Source of the DNA: Haloarcula taiwanensis
Lineage (GTDB): Archaea; Halobacteriota; Halobacteria; Halobacteriales; Haloarculaceae
Direction of reading: 5' to 3'
DNA: 64,000 nt
Assembly: GCA_002844335.1 (NCBI GenBank)
Contig: CP019154.1
Span: forward strand, 1,736,001-1,800,000
Below the pieces are notes generated by a model. The model was not told where the DNA came from. It saw only the letters and a list, made by a program, of their open reading frames with translations, and did no database searches. A program made the position numbers and the translations under genes. Each line of letters begins with the position of its first letter. The first letter of the stretch is position 1. Below are positions 20,657 to 29,800 of the stretch, in pieces.

Positions 20657-23145
20657 TCGCTATCTGCCTCCGCACCGGCCTTCGGAACGAACTGGCCGAA
20701 GTCGATGCTGTCTTCGTCATCACTCTCCTCAGAATCGTCCATCAGCGCTGAGACGATATCCGGGGTTTCGCGGCTCTTGTAGGTGTTGAACAGCGGTTGT
20801 GCGTTATCAAGTACCTGCTTGGTCTCCTCGACCATCTCCGGCGGCGCGTCCGGCCGGGGCACCATCTCCTCTTTCTCCGGGTCGATGTCGATCTTGACGG
20901 ATTCCATCTCTCGGAGGTCCTCAAGCGACAGTTCGAGCTGGTCGTTGGCGATGAGCGTGAGGATGGTCTCGGGGTCGTTGATGAACGCCTGTATTGTCGC
21001 TGCGACCTGCGTGTAGGTGTTTAGCCCCTTTTCGATGAGGTACGCGAGGACGACTTTCCGCTTGAACAGTTCCTCGTCGAGTTTGTCCTGGGTCCACCCG
21101 CGGTCGAACTTGATTTCTTCGAGGGTGTTGGAGTTCCCCATCTGGATGTACTCGTCCGTCTCGGCGCGCCACTCGTAGACGTCCCGGACGTTGATTTCGT
21201 CGTTCTCGGCGGAGTACTCGTTGATTTCGGTCAGGGACTTGTTCCGGCGGACCTTGTTCCCGTCGACCCGCGTCTGGGTCTGAATCGAGACGAGGTCGAG
21301 CGCCGTAAACAGCGTCTTCGAGACGTTGATTGGCTCGGTGGTGAACCGCTTGATGACCTCGCCCACGGAGTCGGCGTGGAAGGTGGTGTAGGTGGTGTGC
21401 CCGGTCGACATGACCTGGAACAGCGTCCGGCCCTCCTCACCACGAATCTCACCCATGACGATGTAGTCGGGTCGCTGGCGGAGCGCGGCCTCCAGCAGGT
21501 CGAACTCGTCGACATCGCCCTTGTCGTCCTCACCGAACGAGGGGCGCGTGACGCTGGCCACCCAGTTACGCTGTGGGAGTTCGACCTCACGCGTGTCCTC
21601 GATGGAGACGATCTTGGAGTTTGACGGGATGAACAGCGAGACAGCGTTTAGGCTGGTCGTCTTCCCCGAAGCAGTACCGCCGGCGAAGATGAGGCTCTTG
21701 TTGTTCTCGATACAGAGCCAGAGGAACGCCATCTCGTCCAAAGAGAAGGTGTTCCAGTTGATGAGGTCGACCGGGGTAAACGGGACGTCCTTGAACTGCC
21801 GGATGGTGTAGTTGGTCCCGTGATCGGACACCTCACGGCCGAGCGTCAACTGCGCACGCGACCCGTCCGGGAGCGTCGCGTCGACCTGTGGCTGGCGCTT
21901 CGAGATACCCTTCCCGGAACGCTGTGCGAGTTTGACGACGAAGTCGTCGAGTTCGCCCTTGCCGTGTTCGACGTTCGAGATGATCTGCTCGTAGTCGGTG
22001 TGATAGACGAACACCCGGGAGTTGTACCCGTCACAGGAGATGTCCTCCACGTTGATGTCGTGTTTGACGCCGTCAATGCGGGCGTAGCCGACGAAGTCCC
22101 GCTTGAGCATGTACAGCAGCTTCTCGACCTGATACTCGTTTAGTTTCGGTTCGTCGTCTTCGAGGATAGCCGGTTCCGGACGTGTCGAGATGCCGGAGAG
22201 TTGCCCCGTGGTTTCACTTTGAGTCTCCTCGTCTAGTCCGAACAGCTCTTTGACCTGGCCGAGAACGCTCTCTTCGCCGCTACCGGAGACTGAGCCGTCG
22301 TAGAGGTCGTACCGTGAAAGGAGCTGTTCGGCCTCCCGCTGGATGACCTGTGCCCGGTCGGCGTCGGTCCCCTGGACGATCACGTCATCCTCAGAATACT
22401 TGATCGCGGTTTTGAGTTTGCCCGACAGGAACTCCCGAAGGTCGATCTCGATGTCGGTGAGATACGGCTCGATGACGTAGTACTTCTTCTCGTTCTCTTT
22501 CCGTGAGTGGAAGATGACGACGCAGGCGTAGGGCTTGTTCACCCAGTACCGTTCCAGTTCCCTGAAGTGGGATTTCTTCGACTGGGGAACGGCTTTTTCG
22601 AGGTCATAGCGGTTAACGACAGTTGTGTGGCCCTCCCGTGTCGAGAAGAACTCGTCTTCGTCCAGTTCCGGATTCACGTCGACGGTGTTTTCGTCAACGT
22701 ACTCGTGCAGTTCACTGGCGATGCCTTCGGCGGCGGAGAGCTTGTTTTCCGTGTGTTCAGGGTCGAAGGTTAGATACTCACTGGCATCGAAAGGAATGAC
22801 CTCGCCGTCACTGTCACGGGGGAGGCTGCCGTCCTCGTAGTAATACTCCTGTTTGAAATGCTCCCACGTGTAGATATCTTTCGCGACTGGCGTCGTTGTT
22901 GGATCAAGATACTCTTCGAATGGCGCTTGGAGTGTTTTCCCGGCGCTCGCCGCGTTTTCGAGTCGCTGGCTGAGTTCTCTCGGCTCGAAGCCGAGGTACA
23001 CGCTCCGGTCAAACCGGCCGCCGTCGTGGACCTCCCGCCGGAGATCATCCCACGTGTATTCGCCGACCCGGACAGGCTTGTCAGTCAGGCTCCCCCCACT
23101 ATTGACCTGCTCTGACTCACCTCCCCCAGTATCATCGATAGCCAT
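20653..23145 (-). CDS. pilB: Type II/IV secretion system ATPase (PilB/TadA-like)
   Basis: 830-residue cytoplasmic ATPase that powers pilus assembly. A long N-terminal region (about 1-350) unique to haloarchaeal pilus ATPases is followed by the GspE catalytic domain: Walker A GGTASGKT near residue 485, an Asp box (EDTREVELPQRNW) and Walker B YIVMGEIRGEE near residue 565, then a His box (GHTTYTTFHAD). The C-terminal acidic tail is typical for the group. The start has a GGGAGATG ribosome-binding site 9 nt upstream and a TATA-like TAAAG element further up. It is the first gene of the operon and overlaps pilC by 4 nt. Confidence 0.93.
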   Translation of the reverse strand: MAIDDTGGGESEQVNSGGSLTDKPVRVGEYTWDDLRREVHDGGRFDRSVYLGFEPRELSQRLENAASAGKTLQAPFEEYLDPTTTPVAKDIYTWEHFKQEYYYEDGSLPRDSDGEVIPFDASEYLTFDPEHTENKLSAAEGIASELHEYVDENTVDVNPELDEDEFFSTREGHTTVVNRYDLEKAVPQSKKSHFRELERYWVNKPYACVVIFHSRKENEKKYYVIEPYLTDIEIDLREFLSGKLKTAIKYSEDDVIVQGTDADRAQVIQREAEQLLSRYDLYDGSVSGSGEESVLGQVKELFGLDEETQSETTGQLSGISTRPEPAILEDDEPKLNEYQVEKLLYMLKRDFVGYARIDGVKHDINVEDISCDGYNSRVFVYHTDYEQIISNVEHGKGELDDFVVKLAQRSGKGISKRQPQVDATLPDGSRAQLTLGREVSDHGTNYTIRQFKDVPFTPVDLINWNTFSLDEMAFLWLCIENNKSLIFAGGTASGKTTSLNAVSLFIPSNSKIVSIEDTREVELPQRNWVASVTRPSFGEDDKGDVDEFDLLEAALRQRPDYIVMGEIRGEEGRTLFQVMSTGHTTYTTFHADSVGEVIKRFTTEPINVSKTLFTALDLVSIQTQTRVDGNKVRRNKSLTEINEYSAENDEINVRDVYEWRAETDEYIQMGNSNTLEEIKFDRGWTQDKLDEELFKRKVVLAYLIEKGLNTYTQVAATIQAFINDPETILTLIANDQLELSLEDLREMESVKIDIDPEKEEMVPRPDAPPEMVEETKQVLDNAQPLFNTYKSRETPDIVSALMDDSEESDDEDSIDFGQFVPKAGAEADSE

Positions 23146-23282
23146 TGTTATTCATCTCCCGTTAGGCAGGAAAAAACTTTACCCCCATCAAATGTAACTG
23201 AAAAAGAGCTTCCGGTCGTTTGTATCACGGTCTCCTCACGGTAGTAAGTGGACCATACTGAATGTTTCGCCGACCCTTACTG

Positions 23283-24428
23283 TCAATTAATGAACGACTC
23301 TATCCGGGCCATCGCTTCTTTGAGGTCATCAAGGCCCGTCGCGTACGACACTCGCAGATGACCTGATCCACCCTCGCCGAAGGCTGTGCCGGGGACGACC
23401 GCGACTCGCTTTTCCTGAAGCAGACTTTCGGCGAACTCACCGGCATCGTCCCAGGGACACTCCGGGAACGCGTAGAACGCCCCAGCCGCCGGGAAGCAAT
23501 CAAGTCCCATTTCTTCGAAGCGCGTGAGGACGTACTTCCGTCGGCGGTCGTACTGCGCGGCCATTTCCGTGACCTCGTCGCGGCAGTTGTCGAGTGCCTC
23601 CATAGCGGCGTGCTGAGCCGTTGTCGGGGCCGAAAGCATCGAGTACTGATGGATTCGGTTCATCGCCTTGATAGCCTCTGGCGGGGCCATCGCGTAGCCC
23701 AGTCTGAACCCCGTCATCGCGAACGCCTTGGAAAACCCGTTGAACACGACGGTCCGCTCGCGCATCCCGGGAAGGGTCGCGATAGACGTGTGGTCGTGTT
23801 CGTACGTGAGATCGGCGTAGATCTCGTCGGCGAACACGAGGAGGTCGTTTTCGCGGCAAAAGGCTGCAACGGACGCCATCTCCTCGGCCGCCATCGTCGC
23901 TCCGGTCGGATTGTTGGGGTAGCAGTACACGAGTGCGTCGGCCTCGGCCGCACCGGACGACTCCAGCACCTCTCGGGTGAGTTTGAACTCGTCTTCCGCG
24001 CGTGTTGGAACGTCAATCACGTCGATGCCGGCGAACGTCGCGCCGGGGACGTACGAGACGTAGCAGGGCTGGGCGATAGCGATTGAGTCTCCGGGGTTTA
24101 GCAGCGCCCGAAAAGCGAGGTCTAGACCCTCGCTCGCACCCGCGGTGATGAGGATTTCCTCGTCAGGGTCGTACTGCAGGTTGTGTGTCGCCGCTTCGTA
24201 GTCTGCAATGCGTTCCCGGAGCTCCCGCTTGCCGCGATTGGCGGTGTAGGAGGTCTGGCCGCGTTCGAGCGACGCGATAGCGGCTTCACGGGCCGCCCAT
24301 GGGGCAGAGAAGTCCGGCTCACCGACCCCGAGCGAGATGATGTCGTCCATCTCCTCGGCCAGTTCGAAGAATCGACGGATGCCGGAGGGCGGCACGCTGT
24401 CGACTCTGTCCGCTGGCTCGAACGTCAT
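23283..24428 (-). CDS. PLP-dependent aminotransferase, fold type I (aspartate aminotransferase-like)
   Basis: 381 residues of the class I/II aminotransferase family. The PLP lysine lies in NGFSKAFAMTGFRLGYAM at about residue 234, with the conserved YCYPNNPTGA (about 172) and AGASEGLDLAF (about 99) cofactor-binding blocks. It probably transfers amino groups between an amino acid such as aspartate, alanine or an aromatic and a 2-oxoacid; specificity cannot be read from sequence. Its start overlaps the stop of the upstream Lrp-type gene by 4 nt, so the two are co-transcribed and the regulator may sense the amino acid involved. Confidence 0.88.
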   Translation of the reverse strand: MTFEPADRVDSVPPSGIRRFFELAEEMDDIISLGVGEPDFSAPWAAREAAIASLERGQTSYTANRGKRELRERIADYEAATHNLQYDPDEEILITAGASEGLDLAFRALLNPGDSIAIAQPCYVSYVPGATFAGIDVIDVPTRAEDEFKLTREVLESSGAAEADALVYCYPNNPTGATMAAEEMASVAAFCRENDLLVFADEIYADLTYEHDHTSIATLPGMRERTVVFNGFSKAFAMTGFRLGYAMAPPEAIKAMNRIHQYSMLSAPTTAQHAAMEALDNCRDEVTEMAAQYDRRRKYVLTRFEEMGLDCFPAAGAFYAFPECPWDDAGEFAESLLQEKRVAVVPGTAFGEGGSGHLRVSYATGLDDLKEAMARIESFIN

Positions 24429-24919
24429 GGTGAGACGGACAGCCGGTCATCGTCGTCGTGGTCGTCGAACTCCATCCCCTGCTCCTTGTACGACTCCATG
24501 ATGTAGTGGGTTACCGTCTGCGTAATCTCGGGGATTGGTGCGATTTTGTCGCTGATGAAGTGCGACACTTCGCGCATCGAATCGCCCTCAACCTCCAGAT
24601 CGAAGTCGTAGTCACCGCTGACGAGGCGCAGTGACGTCACTTCCGGGAACTTCGCTATCCGGTCGGAGATGTCGTCGTAGCTGGTCTCACGGTCCAGCGT
24701 AACGTTGAGTTCGACAGTGGCACGGACGCGTTCCTCGTCGCTCTCGACCGCGTTCCAGTCGACGACAGCTTGATAGCCGCGAATGATGCCTGCCTCCTCA
24801 AATTCGTCGATAAGTTCGGCTACCTCGCTCTCGGAGTAATCGGTCAACCGAGCGATGTCCTCGGTCGTGTAGCGAGCGTTCTCCCGTAGCAGGTCGAGTA
24901 TCTCGCGGCGACTGCTCAT
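24425..24919 (-). CDS. Lrp/AsnC family transcriptional regulator
   Basis: 164 residues: an N-terminal helix-turn-helix (REILDLLRENARYTTEDIAR) and a C-terminal RAM/AsnC effector domain (ETSYDDISDRIAKFPEVTSL, then GDYDFDLEVEGDS). An acidic His/Asp-rich tail follows. The ATG at 24919 (MSSRREIL) is preferred over an in-frame ATG nine codons upstream, because the family begins just before the recognition helices. It is translationally coupled to the aminotransferase, a common local-regulator arrangement. Confidence 0.88.
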   Translation of the reverse strand: MSSRREILDLLRENARYTTEDIARLTDYSESEVAELIDEFEEAGIIRGYQAVVDWNAVESDEERVRATVELNVTLDRETSYDDISDRIAKFPEVTSLRLVSGDYDFDLEVEGDSMREVSHFISDKIAPIPEITQTVTHYIMESYKEQGMEFDDHDDDDRLSVSP

Positions 24920-25036
24920 ACAGTGCCAGCAGAGTGACGCGGACAAAAGCCTTGCTCAATAGTGGGAGAGGATCACATCATTCGGGTCGAACCACACCAG
25001 ACGGTTTTAATATCTCTGCCGGTTAGATGTTGATTA

Positions 25037-25369
25037 ATGTTCGAAGAGGGTGGCCAGCGGGCAGATTCCGACACGGGATGGGCACACATCGCGAACCACG
25101 ATAAGGCGGCAACAGTTATCGACACGCTACTCCGTCTCGATGCGGACGAGACGTACACGAAAACCGCCCTGAGTGAAGCGGCCGGCGTGCCGCTGAAGAC
25201 GTTGTACCTTGATGGGACGCTCGAAGAGCTAGTGACGGTCGGACTGCTGGAAAAACACGAAGCAGACGGGAAAGAGACGCTGTTCTCCGTCGACAATGGG
25301 AGCGAGGCGTTCGAGGCAGCGAAGGCTTTCGATGCCGCAGCAGCGACATCTGGCGAAGTGGACAACTGA
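25037..25369 (+). CDS. Small winged-helix protein
   Basis: 110 residues with a predicted winged-helix: DKAATVIDTLLRLDADETYTK (helix 1-2), SEAAGVPLKTLYLDGTLEELV (recognition helix) and VGLLEKHEADGKETLFSVD (wing). There is no effector domain, so it may be a stand-alone DNA-binding regulator. A TATA-like GTTTTAATATC lies about 25 nt upstream, consistent with a leaderless start. The target is unknown. Confidence 0.75.
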   Translation: MFEEGGQRADSDTGWAHIANHDKAATVIDTLLRLDADETYTKTALSEAAGVPLKTLYLDGTLEELVTVGLLEKHEADGKETLFSVDNGSEAFEAAKAFDAAAATSGEVDN

Positions 25370-25440
25370 GTAAAGCGGCTGTCACAGAAGTCAGCCCAGC
25401 GTCCGTGGACTTTTGACGGTGACAGTCGTAGTGAGAGGCG

Positions 25441-26031
25441 ATGGTTTCACTCGATTCGGAGTCCGACGTGCTCGGACGTGGGGACAGAGCACCGACGTTC
25501 GAACTCCCGGGAGCGGACGGAAAAACGCACTCACTGTCGGATTTCACGGACAAGGACGCACTACTGGTCGTATTTACGTGCAACCACTGTCCGTACGCGA
25601 AAGCGAAGATTGGAGAGCTAAACCGTCTCGCGACAGACTACAACGATCTCGCTGTCATTGGAATCAACGCCAACGACCCTGAAGAGTACCCAGACGACTC
25701 GTTCGAGCGGATGCAGGAACTCGTCGACCGTGGAGAGATACAGTACGACGCGTATCTATTCGATGAGGCACAGGATGTCGCGGCCGCGTACGGCGCTCGC
25801 TGTACCCCCGATCCGTTCTTGTTCCGAAACGACGATGGAACGTTCAAACTGGCGTACCACGGCCGCCTCGACGACGCACCGAACCCGGACGACGAACCGA
25901 GCGAGCGGGAGATGGCTGCACACGTCGAAACGTTGCTCAGTGGCGACCAGATTACGGCAGTCGAGAAACCATCCAGAGGGTGCTCGATAAAGTGGAAGCC
26001 CGGTAACGAACCAGCCTACTGGGACGTCTGA
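25441..26031 (+). CDS. Thioredoxin-fold redoxin (AhpC/TSA-like) protein
   Basis: 196 residues with a peroxiredoxin/TlpA-type thioredoxin fold. GDRAPTFELPGADGKTHSL is the family start, and the redox motif CNHCPY places cysteines at 47 and 50 (CXXC). The later cis-Pro region is TPDPFLF, and a third cysteine lies near the C-terminus (RGCSIKWKPG). No signal peptide is visible, so it is probably cytoplasmic and acts in thiol-disulfide exchange or peroxide removal. It stands alone, 71 nt after the winged-helix gene. Confidence 0.87.
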   Translation: MVSLDSESDVLGRGDRAPTFELPGADGKTHSLSDFTDKDALLVVFTCNHCPYAKAKIGELNRLATDYNDLAVIGINANDPEEYPDDSFERMQELVDRGEIQYDAYLFDEAQDVAAAYGARCTPDPFLFRNDDGTFKLAYHGRLDDAPNPDDEPSEREMAAHVETLLSGDQITAVEKPSRGCSIKWKPGNEPAYWDV

Positions 26032-26165
26032 ATAGAACGGCGGAGCGCGAGCGGAAGCTTCGGGAAGTTGCGTTGCCGGAGCGAGTGACGACCTGTGGAG
26101 ACCGGTCGAGACATCCCGAGCTACAGTACCTTTATGCGGTGGTGAGACATTCGTCAACATAGATC

Positions 26166-27164
26166 ATGAAGAAGCTCATCAACGATGCGGAGACGGTCGT
26201 CGACGAGATGCTCGACGGGATGGTCGCGGCGTACCCCGACACCGTTCGCCGGTTACCTGACACACAAGTGCTGGTCCGGGACAGCGCGCCGGTCGACGAC
26301 AAGGTGGCGGTCGTCAGCGGCGGCGGGAGCGGTCACGAGCCGACACACGCCGGCTATCTGGGCGAGGGAATGCTCGACGGTGCAGCGGCGGGAGAAGTGT
26401 TCACCTCCCCGACAGCGGACGAACTCGAAGCGATGGTCGACGCCTGCGACAGCGGGGCGGGCGTCCTGCTGGTCATCAAAAACTACGAGGGCGACGTGAT
26501 GAACTTCGAAACGGCCGGGGAGATGGTGGAGATGGAGGGGACGGAAGTCGCCGAAGTCGTGGTCGACGATGACGTGGCCGTCGAGGACTCGCTGTACACG
26601 AGCGGTCGCCGCGGCGTCTGTGGGACGATTCTCGTCCACAAGGCCGCCGGCGCGAAGGCCGCTGAAGGCGCGGACCTCGACGAGGTACAGCGCGTGGCAC
26701 ACAAGGTCGTTAACAATGTCGGGACGATGGGCATGGCCCTCACCTCCTGTGTCACCCCTGAAAAGGGGGAACCGACGTTCGACCTTGGCGAAGACGAAAT
26801 CGAACTCGGCATCGGCATCCACGGCGAGCCGGGGGTCGAGCGGACAGAGGCGATGTCCGCCGACGAGATTACCGAGGAACTCACCGAGGCCGTCCTCGAC
26901 GACCTCGAACTGGACGCCGGCCAAGAGGTCGTCACCATCGTCAACGGGATGGGCGGGACGCCACAGATGGAACTGTTCGTCGTCAACCGTCGCCTGCAGG
27001 AACTCCTCGGTGAACGGGACATCGAGACGTGGGACGCGTGGGTGGGAGATTACATGACCTCGCTGGACATGGCAGGGTGTTCAATTACGGTCTGTGCGGT
27101 GGACGAGGAACTGAAAGCGCTGCTGGGCGCGCCAGCCGAAACACCGGCTCTGACGGTCCGATGA
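26166..27164 (+). CDS. dhaK: Dihydroxyacetone kinase subunit DhaK
   Basis: 332 residues; binds dihydroxyacetone covalently through a histidine (GIHGEPGVERTE, His near residue 218, the position of E. coli His218). The N-terminal glycine-rich block VVSGGGSGHEPTHAGYLGEGM is characteristic. With DhaL and DhaM it forms dihydroxyacetone phosphate using phosphate from the PTS rather than ATP. A TATA-like CTTTATGC lies about 30 nt upstream. The 3' end overlaps dhaL by 4 nt. Confidence 0.96.
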   Translation: MKKLINDAETVVDEMLDGMVAAYPDTVRRLPDTQVLVRDSAPVDDKVAVVSGGGSGHEPTHAGYLGEGMLDGAAAGEVFTSPTADELEAMVDACDSGAGVLLVIKNYEGDVMNFETAGEMVEMEGTEVAEVVVDDDVAVEDSLYTSGRRGVCGTILVHKAAGAKAAEGADLDEVQRVAHKVVNNVGTMGMALTSCVTPEKGEPTFDLGEDEIELGIGIHGEPGVERTEAMSADEITEELTEAVLDDLELDAGQEVVTIVNGMGGTPQMELFVVNRRLQELLGERDIETWDAWVGDYMTSLDMAGCSITVCAVDEELKALLGAPAETPALTVR

Positions 27165-27871
27165 GCCCGGAGAGCGACGCCGCGGCCGCTGCCGTCGCGG
27201 CCGTCGAGAACGTCGCGGACAGAATCGAGACCGAACGGGAGCACCTCACCGATCTTGACTCCGCAATCGGCGACGCCGACCACGGCGGTAACATGGCCCG
27301 GGGGTGGCAGGCAGCAGCCGAAGCGGTTACCGACCTCGACAGCCCAACGGTCGAGGCGGTCGTCAAAACTGCCGGAAAGACCCTGTTGTCGGAGGTCGGT
27401 GGGGCGTCGGGGCCGCTGTACGGCGGTTCGCTCGTGTTCGCCAGTGCGGAGCTGAGCGACGGCCTCACCGCCGAATCGGCCGTCGCCTTCGCGGAGACGT
27501 ACCTGGAGAAGGTGCAGGACCGCGGCGACGCGAAGGTCGGCGACAAGACGATGATCGACGCGCTCGTCCCAGCGGTTCACACGTTCAAGAAGTCCGTCGA
27601 GACGGACGACCTGCCCCCGCTCGACGCCCTCGCGAAAGCCGTCGCGGCAGCGGAGCACGGCGTCGCATTCACCGTCCCCATCCGGGCCGCAAAGGGTCGG
27701 GCGTCGTATCTGGGCTGGCGGTCAGTCGGGCATCAAGACCCGGGAGCGACAAGCACGCTGTACATCATGGAAGAGCTGCTGGCGACGGCCGCAGATCACC
27801 TCGACCAGGTAGTCCCGTCGGTCGACGCCACCTCTCCGACGATTCCCGATGGGGAGGCGACCGAGGAATAA
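27161..27871 (+). CDS. dhaL: Dihydroxyacetone kinase subunit DhaL
   Basis: 236 residues, the ADP-binding helical barrel subunit. The nucleotide-Mg motif is DLDSAIGDADHGGNMARGW near residue 30, followed by GGASGPLYG near 85. The bound ADP acts as a cofactor that is rephosphorylated by DhaM. The ATG overlaps the dhaK stop (ATGA), which rules out the longer in-frame ORF start at 27029. Its stop overlaps the dhaM start by one base. Confidence 0.95.
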   Translation: MSPESDAAAAAVAAVENVADRIETEREHLTDLDSAIGDADHGGNMARGWQAAAEAVTDLDSPTVEAVVKTAGKTLLSEVGGASGPLYGGSLVFASAELSDGLTAESAVAFAETYLEKVQDRGDAKVGDKTMIDALVPAVHTFKKSVETDDLPPLDALAKAVAAAEHGVAFTVPIRAAKGRASYLGWRSVGHQDPGATSTLYIMEELLATAADHLDQVVPSVDATSPTIPDGEATEE

Positions 27872-28251
27872 TGGTAGGACTCGTTGTCGTTTCCCATAGT
27901 TACACTGCCGCACAGGGAATCTCGGAAATAGCCGCGGAGATGGCCGGTGAGACACCCATCGAACCGGTCGGTGGCGACAGTGACGGTGGTATCGGGACGG
28001 TCCCCGACGACATCGAAGCTGCGCTTGCTGCCGCCGACGACGGCGACGGTGTCGTTGTCCTCGTGGACCTCGGTAGCGCCGTTATGAACACCGAGGTCGC
28101 CATCGAACTGAGCGAGACTGAGGCCGCGATAGCGGACGCGCCAGTGCTGGAGGGCGCAGTCAACGCGGCGGTAGCCGCCACCAGCCCGGACGCGACGCTC
28201 GGTTCCGTCCGGGAACAGGCAGAAGCGGCTCGGGATGTCGACAAGCTCTGA
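27871..28251 (+). CDS. dhaM: PTS-dependent dihydroxyacetone kinase phosphotransferase subunit DhaM
   Basis: 126 residues: a single EIIA-mannose-fold domain. The N-terminal strand VVVSHSY carries the phospho-acceptor histidine at residue 9, and the conserved VVLVDLGSAVMNTEVA follows near residue 66. Unlike E. coli DhaM it has no fused HPr or EI domains, so separate EI and HPr proteins must feed it; neither is in this window. It overlaps the dhaL stop by one base, completing the dhaKLM operon. Confidence 0.93.
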   Translation: MVGLVVVSHSYTAAQGISEIAAEMAGETPIEPVGGDSDGGIGTVPDDIEAALAAADDGDGVVVLVDLGSAVMNTEVAIELSETEAAIADAPVLEGAVNAAVAATSPDATLGSVREQAEAARDVDKL

Positions 28252-28360
28252 AAGAAGTCATGCTGGCGGTGCGTGTTGACCGACGAGAGTTCCGGCAAGC
28301 ACACACCTGACAGCCGTCGACCGAAGGCCCAGCGATGAAACGCAGGCTGTCGTGCTCCTG

Positions 28361-28510
28361 TTAGATTTCGTCCAGCGATTCGAACCCACTCCAGCACTCG
28401 CAATCGAGGTCGTCGATGGACGTGACTTCGTCCGGAAGCGAACTTATCGGCATCCCATCGTCGAACTCGTCACACTCCTCGATGTGGATAGAAAAGTCGC
28501 TACTCGACAT
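28361..28510 (-). CDS. Small acidic protein, 49 residues, with a C-terminal C-x-C motif
   Basis: The minus-strand ORF reads MSSSDFSIHIEECDEFDDGM and ends DLDCECWSGFESLDEI. It is very acidic, with a single Cys early and a Cys-Glu-Cys-Trp near the end. The coding-style composition and acidic pI match haloarchaeal proteins. It sits in the gap between dhaM and the next plus-strand gene. The family is unknown; the three cysteines could bind metal. Confidence 0.5.
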   Translation of the reverse strand: MSSSDFSIHIEECDEFDDGMPISSLPDEVTSIDDLDCECWSGFESLDEI

Positions 28511-28712
28511 GATTGGCATAGTCAATACTACCGCCTAGCACTGCAAAAATCCTCGGAATCGAGACGCACTGGCACACAGTACGAACTGATTACACAGCGA
28601 GAGCCGAGACGGATGCCGCTCGTATTAGAACATGGTCGTTACCCGGTATCGTCTGTCTAGAGAACGCTTATTTGTTGATGCCTTTATGGTTCCTGATACG
28701 ATACAGTACGCA

Positions 28713-29750
28713 ATGAACTCCGGGAGTGGGACAGTGGACCAACCTCTGAAAGAGGCGTCGTCCGTATTGGTGCTGGCACGCGATTCGAGCGACGCCGAAC
28801 GAGAGGGCTGTGCAGGATTCCTGGCTGAGCAAGGGGCCAGTGAGTCGAAAGCAATCTGTGTCACAGTGACTGAGTCCCCCGATTCCCGCCTCTCGCTGTG
28901 GCAACAGCACCTCGACGACGAGATGCCCGAGGAGGCGATCATCGTCGACGCCGGCAGCGAGTTACCGGCGAACTCACAGGCAGCGGCCTCTGGCGCATTT
29001 CCCTCATTGACGCTCGATACCCTCCCCGGGACAGTGGCCCCGATAGATATCGGCGCGACCGTCTCCCGACATCTCGGTCGACTGAAACAGTCGGATGCGC
29101 CGCTACTGCTCTGTCTCCATTCAATAACTGGACTGCTCGAGTCCTGGGAGCGTGACCGCGTCATCGCGCTGGTGACCGCATTGAACCGCCAGTGTGCCGA
29201 GATGAACGTCTCAAGCCACCACCACATGGACCCGGAGGCTCATACGGAAGAGACAGTTGAGATGTTTCGGCCGCTGTATGATGTCGTCTACGAGTATCTC
29301 CCGGGCCACGGCTGGACCGTCACGGCGTCGAAAGACGCAGAGGAGTCGCCGACGTTTCGGAATACCGTCACCCCACCCGGCGGCGTCAAGAAGGGCGACC
29401 CGGAGGAACCCGAAACGATTCCGATACCGTACTCGTTTGATCAGGTGCTGGAGCTGATCTCCGCCCCGCGGCGACGGAGTCTCCTGTATCACCTGAAAGA
29501 CCGGTCTGAAACCGAGATCCCACTTGACGACCTCGTCGACCGCGTCTACGAGCGCGAAAAGGCGATTCCAGCCAGGGAGACGCCAAAATCGCGCGACGAA
29601 GTGGGCGTATCGCTGGCACACAACCACCTGCCGCGGCTGGACGATCTCGGGATTCTCTCATACGAGACGGCGGCCAACACTGTCGAGTACTATCACAATC
29701 CCGCGCTGGAGTCGGTCATCCGGTACGTCGAACGCCTCGAACTCGGTTAG
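28713..29750 (+). CDS. Haloarchaeal RecA/KaiC-like and winged-helix two-domain protein (DUF7504/DUF7344-like)
   Basis: 345 residues. The N-terminal ~215 residues resemble the degenerate RecA/KaiC-like fold of haloarchaeal DUF7504 proteins (ASSVLVLARDSSDAEREGCA; LLLCLHSITGLLESWERDRV), without a Walker A motif. The C-terminal ~100 residues form a winged-helix of DUF7344 type (FDQVLELISAPRRRSLLYHL ... HNHLPRLDDLGILSYE). Such proteins probably act as regulators or bacterio-opsin-like signalling proteins; the ligand is unknown. The ATG at 28713 is favoured because a TATA-like CTTTATGG lies about 28 nt upstream. Confidence 0.72.
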   Translation: MNSGSGTVDQPLKEASSVLVLARDSSDAEREGCAGFLAEQGASESKAICVTVTESPDSRLSLWQQHLDDEMPEEAIIVDAGSELPANSQAAASGAFPSLTLDTLPGTVAPIDIGATVSRHLGRLKQSDAPLLLCLHSITGLLESWERDRVIALVTALNRQCAEMNVSSHHHMDPEAHTEETVEMFRPLYDVVYEYLPGHGWTVTASKDAEESPTFRNTVTPPGGVKKGDPEEPETIPIPYSFDQVLELISAPRRRSLLYHLKDRSETEIPLDDLVDRVYEREKAIPARETPKSRDEVGVSLAHNHLPRLDDLGILSYETAANTVEYYHNPALESVIRYVERLELG

Positions 29751-29800
29751 TCCCGGCCTGGACCCACTCATTTATGTCACCGCTCCCGACATAGCCCGAC

